Shown here piece by piece: positions 46,091 to 54,631 of a stretch of 58,388 nt of DNA. Both the position numbers and the translations under genes were made by a program. Location: assembly GCF_000384655.1 (NCBI RefSeq), contig NZ_ARQI01000112.1:1-58388 (forward strand), given 5' to 3'. The DNA is from Brachyspira innocens ATCC 29796. GTDB taxonomy: Bacteria; Spirochaetota; Brachyspiria; Brachyspirales; Brachyspiraceae. A model generated the notes under the pieces. It was given only the letters and a program-made list of their open reading frames with translations, was not told where the DNA came from and did no database searches. Position 1 is the first letter of the stretch, and every line of letters starts with the position of its first letter.

Positions 46091-46650
46091 AGTGTTCCTC
46101 TTAAATCCTCATAAGGATCTTTATGCAAAAGTATTGAATTTGATATAAATGCTCCTATCATAAAGGCTATTATTAAAACGGCATTGGCTAAAAGCATCAT
46201 ATATGCTCCGTTAATAACATCAGCAAATTCTATTAAAGTTAATATATAAGAACTGTATCTTAAATATAAAATTCCTACTTCTATTATACATATACCAAAA
46301 GATATAAGAGGGTATAATAAACTTATAAGCATTGCTAGTTTTTTTATTGCTAATTTAGTAGCTCCGAATATACGCAAAGTAGAAAACATTCTGCTGTTTT
46401 TTGCAAATATATAAGAACTTGTTATTGCCGAATAAAGCACTCCTACAATAAATATTCCTATAAATAGTGAGTATATAGAAAACTCTCTGAAAAAAGGTAT
46501 ATTTTCATTTAATAAAATCTCATATTTCCATACCAAACTAAATATTGAAGTTATAGTCATAATCTGTGATAATGAAATAAATATCACTATAGAAAAAACC
46601 ATACTTCCTTTAATAAGTTTGGAAGCGTATCCAATAGTAGAATTATACAC
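46087..46650 (-). CDS. Small FtsX-like ABC permease
   Basis: 187 residues starting at GTG, with AAGG upstream. Four hydrophobic segments are present, the middle cytoplasmic loop having the FtsX-type pattern SRMFSTLRIFGATKLAIKKL. Typical LolC/MacB permeases are 400 residues or more with a large periplasmic domain, which is missing here. Either it functions as a minimal homodimeric permease with the coupled ATPase, or it is a shortened gene. There is no sign of an interrupted frame upstream. Confidence 0.75.
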   Translation of the reverse strand: MYNSTIGYASKLIKGSMVFSIVIFISLSQIMTITSIFSLVWKYEILLNENIPFFREFSIYSLFIGIFIVGVLYSAITSSYIFAKNSRMFSTLRIFGATKLAIKKLAMLISLLYPLISFGICIIEVGILYLRYSSYILTLIEFADVINGAYMMLLANAVLIIAFMIGAFISNSILLHKDPYEDLRGTL

Positions 46651-46771
46651 GGCAAACCTTCTATTAATAATAATATTTAAACTATTTACAAATACCTTTG
46701 TAAAATAAAAATATATACACTATGCTATATATAGTATCGATATTATTGTATATTACTTAAATAATAATTTT

Positions 46772-47860
46772 TTATTTTAATTTGAATGCTGCAATAGTAA
46801 AGTCATCATCAGGAGCCATATAAGAAAGGTATTCATAAAAATCTTTTTCAATACTTTCCATTATTTTTTCTATTTTATCATTTCTATTATCATAAAGTAC
46901 TTTTTTTAATCTGTCTATGCCGTATAAATCGTATTTATTCTTTGATTTTGAAGCCTCTGTTACGCCGTCAGTATAAAAAAATAATATATCATTTGTTTCT
47001 ATATCAATAGTTTCTTCCTCATATTTTGCTTTTGGAAAGAGCCCTATTATAGTGCCGCCTTTGCTGAATTCCTTTATACTATTTTCTCTTACTAAAAGCA
47101 TTGGGGTATGAGAAGCATTTGAATATGTGAGCTTTTTATTTTTTAAGTCTATTTCTGCTATAATCATAGTAAGATAATAGTTGATTGGGAGTATCTGTAG
47201 TAGATAATTATTTATATCGTACAAAAAAGAACTTACAGATTTGAAAGAAGAAGCTAAATTTCTAAAAGCTGTTTTAAACATAGCTGTGATAATTGCTGCC
47301 TCTACTCCATGACCGCTTATATCAGACATAATAAAAAGTATTCTATTATTATCTATATTTACATAGTCAAAAAAATCACCGCCTATTACCTCAAAAGGTT
47401 TATACAATGATGCTGAAGTAATATAATTATTATTAGGCATTTTATTAGGAATCATATATTGCTGCAGTTTTCTCGCTTTTTTCATATCTCTTTTATATTG
47501 TTTTTTTATATTATCAAGTACATCGTATCTTCCTAAAATATAGCTGTTTTTCTCTTTTAAGTCTATTATCGCCTTTTGATAATCATTTATTGTGGAACTG
47601 TTTATTTTTGAAAATCTGTATATTTTACCGTCTGATGTTTTTTCTTCTATTTCTTTATAATCTTTAATTAGATACGTTTTTGTTAAATATTTGTAAAGTA
47701 TAAATGAAGGAATGAAAAATAATATAAATAATATAAATAATAGTATAAATATAAATTTATTTTCATAATATGAAATAGAAGCTATATTAAGAAGTATAAA
47801 TAGCACTAGAAATACTATAGAAATAAATTTTAAAAACATTAAAATACGTTCATCTTTCAT
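46772..47860 (-). CDS. Membrane-anchored PP2C/SpoIIE-type phosphatase
   Basis: 362 residues. Two N-terminal membrane helices (residues ~7-55) are followed by a coiled-coil linker (KKQYKRDMKKARKLQQYMIP) and an RsbU-type phosphatase domain. Metal-binding Asp residues lie in IGGDFFDY, MSDISGHG, YTDGVTEA and APDDDFT. Such enzymes dephosphorylate anti-sigma antagonists in partner-switching systems; no partner genes are adjacent. ATG at 47860 is taken over a TTG four codons upstream. Confidence 0.88.
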   Translation of the reverse strand: MKDERILMFLKFISIVFLVLFILLNIASISYYENKFIFILLFILFILFFIPSFILYKYLTKTYLIKDYKEIEEKTSDGKIYRFSKINSSTINDYQKAIIDLKEKNSYILGRYDVLDNIKKQYKRDMKKARKLQQYMIPNKMPNNNYITSASLYKPFEVIGGDFFDYVNIDNNRILFIMSDISGHGVEAAIITAMFKTAFRNLASSFKSVSSFLYDINNYLLQILPINYYLTMIIAEIDLKNKKLTYSNASHTPMLLVRENSIKEFSKGGTIIGLFPKAKYEEETIDIETNDILFFYTDGVTEASKSKNKYDLYGIDRLKKVLYDNRNDKIEKIMESIEKDFYEYLSYMAPDDDFTIAAFKLK

Positions 47861-47914
47861 TATTATATACAAAATTTTATATTACAATAATGAATTATAA
47901 CAAAAAGATTATAG

Positions 47915-47935
47915 TTTGCAAATATTTTTTGCAAA
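47915..47935. promoter_or_regulatory. Paired TTTGCAAA palindromes upstream of nanA
   Basis: The 8-bp palindrome TTTGCAAA occurs at 47915-47922 and 47928-47935, 13 bp apart. A related ATTGCAAA at 47951 overlaps the predicted -35 box. The arrangement suggests binding sites for a regulator of the nan genes. Confidence 0.45.
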
Positions 47936-47951
47936 ATAAAGAGTATAGATA

Positions 47952-47980
47952 TTGCAAAAATTACACTTACTTTATACAAT
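47952..47980 (+). promoter_or_regulatory. Predicted promoter of nanA
   Basis: TTGCAA (47952-47957) and TACAAT (47975-47980) with a 17-bp spacer. Confidence 0.5.
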
Positions 47981-48035
47981 ATAGATATATTAAGCATACA
48001 TAAACGCTTAATAAATTTTTTTAAGGAGAAGTAAT

Positions 48036-48932
48036 ATGAATAGATGCGAAGGTATATTATCAGCTCTAATGACTCCATTTACAAAAGAAGGTAAATTGGA
48101 CGAAAACGTTTTAAGAAAATACGTAAGACATAATATAGACCGCATGAAAGTAGACGGTTTATATGTAGGAGGTTCTACTGGAGAAGGACTTCTTATGTCC
48201 AAAGAAGAAAGAATGGCAGTTTTTGAAATAACAAAAGAAGAGGTGGCTGGTAAAATTCCTCTTATTGCCCATGTAGGTACTTTAAATCTTAATGAAGCAT
48301 GCGAAATGGCAAATAAAGCTGAAGAATTAGGTTATGATTTGATTTCTGCTGTTACTCCATACTATTATCCATTCTCTTTTGCTGATATTAGTAAATATTA
48401 TAACACTATATTGAACTCTACAAGCAAAACACCTATTGTTATATATTTCTTGCCTACACTTTCAAATAACAGTATATCTTTAGATGATTTTGGAAAACTA
48501 TTTGAAAATGACAGAGTAATGGGTATAAAATACACTTCATCTGATTTGTTCTTACTTGAAAGATTAAAACAAAAATTCCCTACAAAAATGATGTGGGCTG
48601 GTTTTGATGAATTATTAATAGCTTATGCTTCTTACGGTTTAAGATCTGGTATTGGTTCTACTTATAATATTCAAGCTCCATTGGCTAAAAAAGTTATAGA
48701 AGCTGTTGAAAAAAAAGATCTTGAAGAAGCTTTAAAAATTCAGCATGATATGAATGATGTAATATCAACTTTATTAAAAGTAGGTATATATCCAGCTCTT
48801 AAAGAATGTATTACTTTCTACGATCCTTCCGCTGTTTCTTACTGCAGAGCTCCTATGGGTTCAAAACCACTTGGCGACACTGAAAAATCTTTATTAAAAG
48901 ATATGTTTGATAAATATTTATCTAAACTATAA
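48036..48932 (+). CDS. nanA: N-acetylneuraminate lyase
   Basis: Class I aldolase splitting sialic acid into N-acetylmannosamine and pyruvate; 298 residues. The GGSTGEGLLMS motif (45-55) binds the pyruvate carboxylate. Y137 (IVIYFLP) and Schiff-base K165 (GIKYTSS) fall at the same numbers as in E. coli NanA. YYYPFSF also fits NanA better than dihydrodipicolinate synthase. AAGGAG precedes the ATG. It forms an operon with the sialic-acid anomerase gene nanQ. Confidence 0.94.
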   Translation: MNRCEGILSALMTPFTKEGKLDENVLRKYVRHNIDRMKVDGLYVGGSTGEGLLMSKEERMAVFEITKEEVAGKIPLIAHVGTLNLNEACEMANKAEELGYDLISAVTPYYYPFSFADISKYYNTILNSTSKTPIVIYFLPTLSNNSISLDDFGKLFENDRVMGIKYTSSDLFLLERLKQKFPTKMMWAGFDELLIAYASYGLRSGIGSTYNIQAPLAKKVIEAVEKKDLEEALKIQHDMNDVISTLLKVGIYPALKECITFYDPSAVSYCRAPMGSKPLGDTEKSLLKDMFDKYLSKL

Positions 48933-48950
48933 TTAAAAAGTATTATTTTT

Positions 48951-48997
48951 TGCTGTTATGCTTATTAAGTATAGTTGTTCACGTGTGCATAACAGCA
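48951..48997 (+). promoter_or_regulatory. 11-bp inverted repeat between nanA and nanQ
   Basis: TGCTGTTATGC (48951-48961) and GCATAACAGCA (48987-48997) are perfect complements across a 25-base loop. No T run follows, so it may be an mRNA-stabilising hairpin, an internal operator or a leaky terminator. Confidence 0.55.
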
Positions 48998-49022
48998 TTA
49001 TAATTTATTAAAGGATTTATTT

Positions 49023-49487
49023 ATGATATTAAAACCAATAAAAAGTGAATTTAATCAGGATTTCCATGATACTATATGGAAAGCAAAAAACTATATTAGA
49101 GATCATTATGATGAATTAAAAAAACTTCCTAACGGAAAACATTTACTAGACAAAGAAATTTGCGATGGTGCTTTTATTAATGTTACAGAATATGATAACA
49201 AAGATAATCCGCCTTGGGAATCACATTTAAAATTTGTTGATGTTCAGATTATCTTTGAAGGAGCGGAAGATTTTATAATAGCAAATACTTCTACCTTAAA
49301 ACCTAAAACTTATGATGAAAAAACAGATTATCATGATTGGGAAGGTGAGGGAACAGTACGTTTAACTTTATCTCAAGGAGAAATTTTGATACTTCTTCCT
49401 TATGATGCCCATAGAGTAGGACTTCCTCCAAAAACAGGAAAAACTCATGTAAAAAAAGCTATAGTAAAAGTTCCTTATAAAGCTTAA
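49023..49487 (+). CDS. nanQ: YhcH/YjgK/YiaL family protein, sialic acid anomerase NanQ
   Basis: 154-residue cupin-like cytoplasmic protein. Conserved features are ESHLKFVDVQIIFEGAED (E, H, D and Q residues), an internal TDYHDWEGEG loop and the C-terminal LLPYDAHRVGL. The family member NanQ speeds opening of cyclic sialic acid for NanA, and the position right after nanA supports that role. AAAGGA precedes the start. Confidence 0.9.
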   Translation: MILKPIKSEFNQDFHDTIWKAKNYIRDHYDELKKLPNGKHLLDKEICDGAFINVTEYDNKDNPPWESHLKFVDVQIIFEGAEDFIIANTSTLKPKTYDEKTDYHDWEGEGTVRLTLSQGEILILLPYDAHRVGLPPKTGKTHVKKAIVKVPYKA

Positions 49488-49508
49488 GTAAGAATTAATA
49501 ATAAAATT

Positions 49509-49542
49509 AAAGACTGATACTTTCTTTTAAGTGTCAGTCTTT
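49509..49542 (+). terminator. Intrinsic terminator of nanA-nanQ
   Basis: AAAGACTGATACT (49509-49521) with AGTGTCAGTCTTT (49530-49542), one G-U pair, then TTTTTAT. Confidence 0.92.
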
Positions 49543-49546
49543 TTTT

Positions 49547-49857
49547 ATATATACATAAACAACTATGATATGCTTGTTTCAAAACTATTTGACAAGGTTA
49601 TGTATTAAATTATCTAATTTTTTAAATTATGTTTTACATTTTGTATAATTTATCATTTTAATATATTAGGACCTTATCAACTGTGGTCTGTACCTGCTTC
49701 TTTGTGGAAACCCATACCTAACGGTACTTCCTACGGTCGCAAAAGAAGTTGGGTTTGGCACGACTGTGTGATTAGCAGCAAAGCCCAAACTATAATTAAA
49801 AAAATATTAAATTAAAAAACTATAAATATTAACAAATTGAGTTTTTAAACAAGTTAA
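49547..49857 (-). repeat. Dispersed intergenic element, copy 7
   Basis: Left end TATATACATAAACAACTATG begins directly on the T tail of the nan terminator. A second end-like sequence (CTTGTTTCAAAACTATTTGA) follows. The core has CTTCTTTGTGGAAACCC, a GGTACTTCC/TACGG arm, AAAAGAAGTTGGG and AGCAAAGCCC, and the right end is GAGTTTTTAAACAAGTTA. It is more divergent than copies 4-6. With the terminator it fills the gap 49488-49932. Confidence 0.7.
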
Positions 49858-49932
49858 TGAAGCTATTGACAAATTTATACATTTACTTTACTTTTATTTA
49901 TAATTATTAATTGAATGAGGATTTAGAATATA

Positions 49933-50262
49933 ATGTATATAGAAAGCGATATTATAAGAGGTCATATTGATGCTGTCGTTTTGCATTTTTTAAAAGATAA
50001 TGATTCTTATGGTTATGAGCTTTCTAAATTGATAACTGATAAAACTAATGGAGAATATGAGATTAATGGTCAGACTTTATACAGTGCTATAAGAAGGCTT
50101 GAAAATAAAAAACTTATAGAAGGCTATTGGGGTGATGAAAGTCAGGGCGGAAGAAGAAAATATTATAGAATTACAGAAGAAGGCAAAAAGTTTTTAAAAG
50201 AAGAGAGAGATATATGGCTTTTTACCAAAAAAATAATAGATAAACTCCTTGATATTGAATAG
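49933..50262 (+). CDS. PadR-family transcriptional regulator
   Basis: 109 residues, a winged-helix protein of the short PadR class: [20 protein letters not shown] near the start, then [20 protein letters not shown] as recognition helix and [17 protein letters not shown] as wing. GAGGA lies upstream. The next two genes encode membrane proteins with HAAS-like N-terminal domains, the standard partners of this regulator class. Confidence 0.94.
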   Translation: MYIESDIIRGHIDAVVLHFLKDNDSYGYELSKLITDKTNGEYEINGQTLYSAIRRLENKKLIEGYWGDESQGGRRKYYRITEEGKKFLKEERDIWLFTKKIIDKLLDIE

Positions 50263-50298
50263 ATATTTATACAATAGAAAATATTATGAGAAAGTATT

Positions 50299-50943
50299 AT
50301 GATAGATGATTTTTGTAATGAATTAAAAAAGAAATACCCTAATACTCAAAAAGTTAGGGATCAGATTGAAGAGCTTAGAAATTATTTATATATGAAAACT
50401 GAAGAATATATTAATAATGGAAAAGATGAAAAAGAAGCTTTTAACAATGCTATTAAATCTTTAGGTGATATAGATTCTATACTTGAAGAATTATCAAAGG
50501 ATGCAAAAATAATTAATAAATATAAATTATATCTATTTTCAGGTATTATTGATATTTTTATTATGGTTTTTTTAAGTTTATTATTATGCTTTATTTCTTT
50601 AAAAAATAATAATATACTGTTTTTTTCTTATATAAATAATTCATTAGTTCCAAGTATATTTTTTATTATTTCTGGAATAATTGCTATTTTATTAGCTACA
50701 GTTATACCATTTATTAATATGCGTAATAGATATGAAGTGGTTGAATATACTTGTAATGATTATAAGATAAACTTAAAATATTCTATAATAGGTTTTTTTA
50801 TTATAGCAATATCTGTATTTATATTTAATATTATTTTTAGCCCGCATCATATTTGGTTTTTATTTGTTATTATATATGCTTCATCTTGGCCTTTGACTGT
50901 ATTTTTCTTTTATAGTTTTTTTAGATATTCAAAAAGGAACTGA
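50299..50943 (+). CDS. HAAS-domain (DUF1700-like) membrane protein 1
   Basis: 214 residues. The N-terminal helical domain (ELKKKYPNTQKVRDQIEEL, then YINNGKDEKEAFNNAIKSLGD) is the HAAS/DUF1700 pattern. Four hydrophobic segments follow. It is encoded 36 bases after PadR and is paralogous to the next protein. Such proteins often act with PadR in envelope stress or permease regulation; the exact role here is unknown. Confidence 0.8.
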   Translation: MIDDFCNELKKKYPNTQKVRDQIEELRNYLYMKTEEYINNGKDEKEAFNNAIKSLGDIDSILEELSKDAKIINKYKLYLFSGIIDIFIMVFLSLLLCFISLKNNNILFFSYINNSLVPSIFFIISGIIAILLATVIPFINMRNRYEVVEYTCNDYKINLKYSIIGFFIIAISVFIFNIIFSPHHIWFLFVIIYASSWPLTVFFFYSFFRYSKRN

Positions 50944-50946
50944 TTT

Positions 50947-51603
50947 ATGAATATTAATGAGTTTTATAAAAATATAAAAAAGAAATATCCAAATACTAAA
51001 GAAGTACTTGAACAGTTAGATGAAATAAAAGACATGCTAAATTCTAAAGTAAAAGATTATGTAAAAAATGGAATGAAGTATGAAGAAGCATGCACTAAAG
51101 CTATAGAGAATCTCGGAAATATTGATGAAGTTTTTGAGGATATAAGTAAAGATGCTAAAATTGTTTATAATGTTTATATAAAAATATTAACAGCTTTAAT
51201 ATCTTCTTTTTCTACAGCTTTTTTGGTTTTTATTTTGGGTTTGATTATAGAGAATGTAAGTATTTTTAATGAAACTACTAAAATCGGATATAAACTTACT
51301 ATGCCTTATTTTTATTTGATGTTATTTATTTATATAGTTATTTATTCGCTTTGGAATTTTTCTGATAATATCAAACCTAAAATAAGAAAGTATAGTTATG
51401 ATATTTATAAAATTAATTTAAAAAACTCTATTATTGCGGTTATAATTTATTCAGCAGTAATGCTTGTTATAAATATTGTTACTATTAAATATAATCATTA
51501 TTTATGGTTTACTTGGGCTTTTATTGGAATATTAAATTGGACTATTTCTATAATTGCAGATTATTATTTATTTAGGAGTAAGATATTTGAATATAAAAAA
51601 TAA
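50947..51603 (+). CDS. HAAS-domain (DUF1700-like) membrane protein 2
   Basis: 218 residues, starting three bases after the previous stop, with AAGGA upstream. Same layout: EFYKNIKKKYPNTKEVLEQL, KNGMKYEEACTKAIENLGNI, then four membrane helices. Its similarity to the preceding protein indicates local duplication. Confidence 0.8.
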   Translation: MNINEFYKNIKKKYPNTKEVLEQLDEIKDMLNSKVKDYVKNGMKYEEACTKAIENLGNIDEVFEDISKDAKIVYNVYIKILTALISSFSTAFLVFILGLIIENVSIFNETTKIGYKLTMPYFYLMLFIYIVIYSLWNFSDNIKPKIRKYSYDIYKINLKNSIIAVIIYSAVMLVINIVTIKYNHYLWFTWAFIGILNWTISIIADYYLFRSKIFEYKK

Positions 51604-51693
51604 ATTTGTAATATTTTATACAAAGTATATTGACAGACATAATACTTATGTTATAATAGTAATATAAGATAAATAGTAGGTGATTTATATTTT

Positions 51694-52704
51694 ATGAAAA
51701 TATTTAGAATATTAATTTTGTTCAGCATATTATCAAGTTTCCTTTTTGCACAGAATGATTTTGTAAAATCAGGTTTTCATTATAGTTATAATTATTTTGG
51801 ATTTCCATTTTCTGTTGATTTAGGATATGCATATAAAAAGAATTCACATTTTGTATATGTACCTCGTGTAGGAATAAGTTTTGATTACGGCTCTGAGTCA
51901 TCATTTGGAATATTTGCTAATATTGGAATGGAGTATAGATACAGAAGATTTTTTATAGATTTGAATTACAAACAAGGAATAACGCCTCCTTTTTCTACAT
52001 TTAATTATAAAGATTTGGAATATTACGGACAATTAAAATTAGGATATTCTTTTGATAATGTAATGATTTATTATGGAATGAATATAGGAAAGATACTTTC
52101 TTCTGAGAGGGAGGTTTACAGATTAAGTTCTATTTTTAAGATTAATCAAAGTGTCGGTTTAAGTTCTACATTTGTTGATGACGGAGTTAATAAATTAAAA
52201 TTCAATGCTGGAGTAGGTGCAAGTATTATACCTAATGAAAATCAGTATTCATATAATGTTTCAGCTAGTATGCCTTATTCATTCTTTCATTATTGGGGAG
52301 AGCTTGGGATTATGCCTTATATAGGATACAGTGCTTATTTTGATAAAAGTAATAAAAAATATTCTATAGGGTTTAAATATTTATATTCTCTTATGATGAT
52401 GCCTTTAAGTAATTTAGAAGCTCATCTTAAAAATATGGATTTTCTTACATTTGTTCATTTTGAATATAAACTTTTTATGAGATTTCTTCCATCTGGTTTT
52501 AATGATATATACTTAGTTGCTTTTGGGAATGTGGGATACGGAAAATATTTTGAAACGAGTATTGATAAAGGAAATTTATTGTACGTAGTAGGCGGAGGAA
52601 TAGGATATAACCTTTACGGCTCAACACCTTTGCAATTAACTTTCGGTGTTGATAATAATAAAAGTTTGGTTATGAACTTGATAATAAGCACTATAGTGTT
52701 TTAA
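51694..52704 (+). CDS. Predicted outer-membrane beta-barrel protein
   Basis: 336 residues with a signal peptide ending SFLFAQ. The rest is made of aromatic- and glycine-rich amphipathic strands such as GYAYKKNSHFVYVPRVGISF and FHYWGELGIMPYIGYSAYF. The last residues are ISTIVF, a C-terminal Phe typical of barrels. It begins a same-strand run of envelope genes to 58 kb. No family recognised. Confidence 0.72.
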   Translation: MKIFRILILFSILSSFLFAQNDFVKSGFHYSYNYFGFPFSVDLGYAYKKNSHFVYVPRVGISFDYGSESSFGIFANIGMEYRYRRFFIDLNYKQGITPPFSTFNYKDLEYYGQLKLGYSFDNVMIYYGMNIGKILSSEREVYRLSSIFKINQSVGLSSTFVDDGVNKLKFNAGVGASIIPNENQYSYNVSASMPYSFFHYWGELGIMPYIGYSAYFDKSNKKYSIGFKYLYSLMMMPLSNLEAHLKNMDFLTFVHFEYKLFMRFLPSGFNDIYLVAFGNVGYGKYFETSIDKGNLLYVVGGGIGYNLYGSTPLQLTFGVDNNKSLVMNLIISTIVF

Positions 52705-52724
52705 TATTTTGGAGTTTATTATTT

Positions 52725-53390
52725 ATGGTAAATGTTAAAAACAAAATTATATTTTCTTTTGTATGCTTAATCTTTTATACAGCATTGAGTTTATCATTTT
52801 ATTTAATACCTTTTAATTCAGAAGTATTGGGTATGATTGCTATATTTTGTACTACTATATTTAGTGTATTTTTTATACTTCCTGCTTTTTTATATTTTCC
52901 TATTTATTCAATAGTGATTGGTATTTTATATTATATGTTTTTTAGATTGTTTGAAATTATAAGAGTGTTTACTACTTTGGATTCTACACCTGTAACTTTG
53001 ATTTATATGATATTTCAAAGTATTTTTGGTATTATTATTAATATAGCTGGTATTATATTAACTTGCTTGACTATTTATTTTATCAAAAATTATATTAAAA
53101 ATAAAGGTATTGATTTTAATATTAGTATGGCTTTAATAACTGCTTTGATAATTGCATTTATAAGATTTGTTATAAACGGATTAAATTTTTCATCATTCTT
53201 TTTTAGCTTTATTAAAAATAATATAACTATTAATAATGATATAATAATTCAGCAGATTGTTACTTATGTTGTTTCTGTTGTATGTACTTTTATAGCTGTT
53301 ATGATTTCTTATTTTATTTATATTAAGATAAAAGACAAAGCATTTTTTGCTAATACGAATAATTTGAATAATGATGTTAATAATGAGTAG
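52725..53390 (+). CDS. Hypothetical polytopic membrane protein
   Basis: 221 residues with about five hydrophobic helices, no soluble domain, and an Asn-rich tail (ANTNNLNNDVNNE). GGAG lies ten bases before the ATG, 20 bases after the preceding stop, so it is likely cotranscribed with the barrel gene. The helix packing resembles ECF S-components or VanZ-like proteins only in general character. Function unknown. Confidence 0.7.
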   Translation: MVNVKNKIIFSFVCLIFYTALSLSFYLIPFNSEVLGMIAIFCTTIFSVFFILPAFLYFPIYSIVIGILYYMFFRLFEIIRVFTTLDSTPVTLIYMIFQSIFGIIINIAGIILTCLTIYFIKNYIKNKGIDFNISMALITALIIAFIRFVINGLNFSSFFFSFIKNNITINNDIIIQQIVTYVVSVVCTFIAVMISYFIYIKIKDKAFFANTNNLNNDVNNE

Positions 53391-53424
53391 TTTTTATTGT
53401 ATTTTGCTTTAAGGAGGATTTAAT

Positions 53425-54147
53425 ATGATAAAAAAAATTTTAACAGTTTTATTTTTATCTTTTGTTTTGACTATTTCAGCTTTTTCATACAGCAAAGAAT
53501 TTAATGAACTTTATAATCTTTATTATATGATTAATACAAATAAAGAAGGGGATTTAAATGCTGTTATAGAAAAAATAAAGAATGGTAATTATGGAAAAAT
53601 AGAAAAACAAACCTATGAAAATCTTATTTTGCTTATGGATATATATATGAATCCTAAAAGTAAAAGAGAGGCTTATAAATTATTAAATGATAATATTAAT
53701 AAAAATACTCCGTTACTTTCAGAAAAAGATGCTGATTATATGTCTTCTGTTGCTGATGTGATGAGCGGTGCTATTAATTATTCTTCATTTAATGATGTTA
53801 TAAAACTTTCAGCAAAAGCAGGAGAGATTTATGATAATGCTTTAAAAATCAATGCGAATCATTTTCCTTCACTTTTGGGCAAGGCAATACTTACAGCATA
53901 CAGTCCTGAGTTTGTAGGAGGCGGAATAGATAAAGCAATTCCAATATTTAAAAAGGCTGAAAGCAATGCCAAAGAGAAATGGGAAAAACATATAGTTTAT
54001 TTATGGACTTCTCAGGCATATTTTAAAAATAATGATAAAGCCAATTATGACAAGTACATGAAAATGGCAAAAGATATATTTCCAGAGGGGGCTTTTATAA
54101 AAAATGTTATTGATATGAATGCTAAAGGAAAAGGAATGTTTAATTAA
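53425..54147 (+). CDS. Secreted helical-repeat protein, TatT-like paralogue
   Basis: 240 residues with a signal peptide (MIKKILTVLFLSFVLTISAF) and a TPR-like helical remainder. The C-terminal half (HFPSLLGKAILTAYSPEFVG, GIDKAIPIFKKAESNAKEKW, YLWTSQAYFKNNDKANYDKY) matches the protein at 17246-17926 position by position. AAGGAGG directly precedes the start. A role as a periplasmic scaffold or TRAP-type T-component is possible but not shown. Confidence 0.75.
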   Translation: MIKKILTVLFLSFVLTISAFSYSKEFNELYNLYYMINTNKEGDLNAVIEKIKNGNYGKIEKQTYENLILLMDIYMNPKSKREAYKLLNDNINKNTPLLSEKDADYMSSVADVMSGAINYSSFNDVIKLSAKAGEIYDNALKINANHFPSLLGKAILTAYSPEFVGGGIDKAIPIFKKAESNAKEKWEKHIVYLWTSQAYFKNNDKANYDKYMKMAKDIFPEGAFIKNVIDMNAKGKGMFN

Positions 54148-54184
54148 TATATTTAAGAATTATTAAATATAGTGATATGTATTG

Positions 54185-54592
54185 CAATTATATAAAGCTA
54201 TGATTTGCTCTTTCGCCTCAGGCGTACTTTGTATGGTTCTTTGACGAAGTCCGCAGAGAGTATGCGACAGGAAAAATAACAACAAATTGAAAAATTTTAA
54301 GTATATACTAAAAATTCTTAAGTTTGTCAATTTTTTTTATTCAACTTTTTCCCGCCGCAAAAAGTTGCAAAAAGTGCAAGTTTTTTAACTTTATATATTT
54401 TGAATATGTATAAAATACAAGGTAACATCCATATTTTGTCTATACCTAAATGTGGGTTTATAAGATGCAGTTTTTTCGCCACAGGCGTACTTCGTATGGT
54501 TCTTTTATATTACGCCACGGGCGGACAGACGTCATAAAAGAACTAGGGTGCTGCATAGCACACAGCGTGGTGGGCAAAGCCCTGCAAATGTT
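54185..54592 (-). repeat. Dispersed intergenic element, copy 8, two nested partial copies
   Basis: A fragment (CGCCTCAGGCGTACTT, GTATGGTTCTTTGACG) ends near 54300. A fuller copy follows: TATATACTAAAAATTCTTAA then TTTGTCAA, hairpin CAACTTTTTCCCG/CCGCAAAAAGTTG, AT-rich arm, a second CGCCACAGGCGTACTTCG module, and the core GGGTGCTGCATAGCACAC then GGTGGGCAAAGCCC. The expected right end is missing. It fills most of the gap 54148-54631, and a spurious frame from it runs into the next gene. Confidence 0.75.
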
Positions 54593-54631
54593 AGAATAAA
54601 AAATTGTAATTACTATAATAAGGAAATTAAA

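Noticed and set aside
48036-48932. Dihydrodipicolinate synthase (dapA)
   Set aside because: It belongs to the same superfamily, but Y137/K165 numbering, the YYYPFSF segment and the adjacent nanQ favour N-acetylneuraminate lyase.
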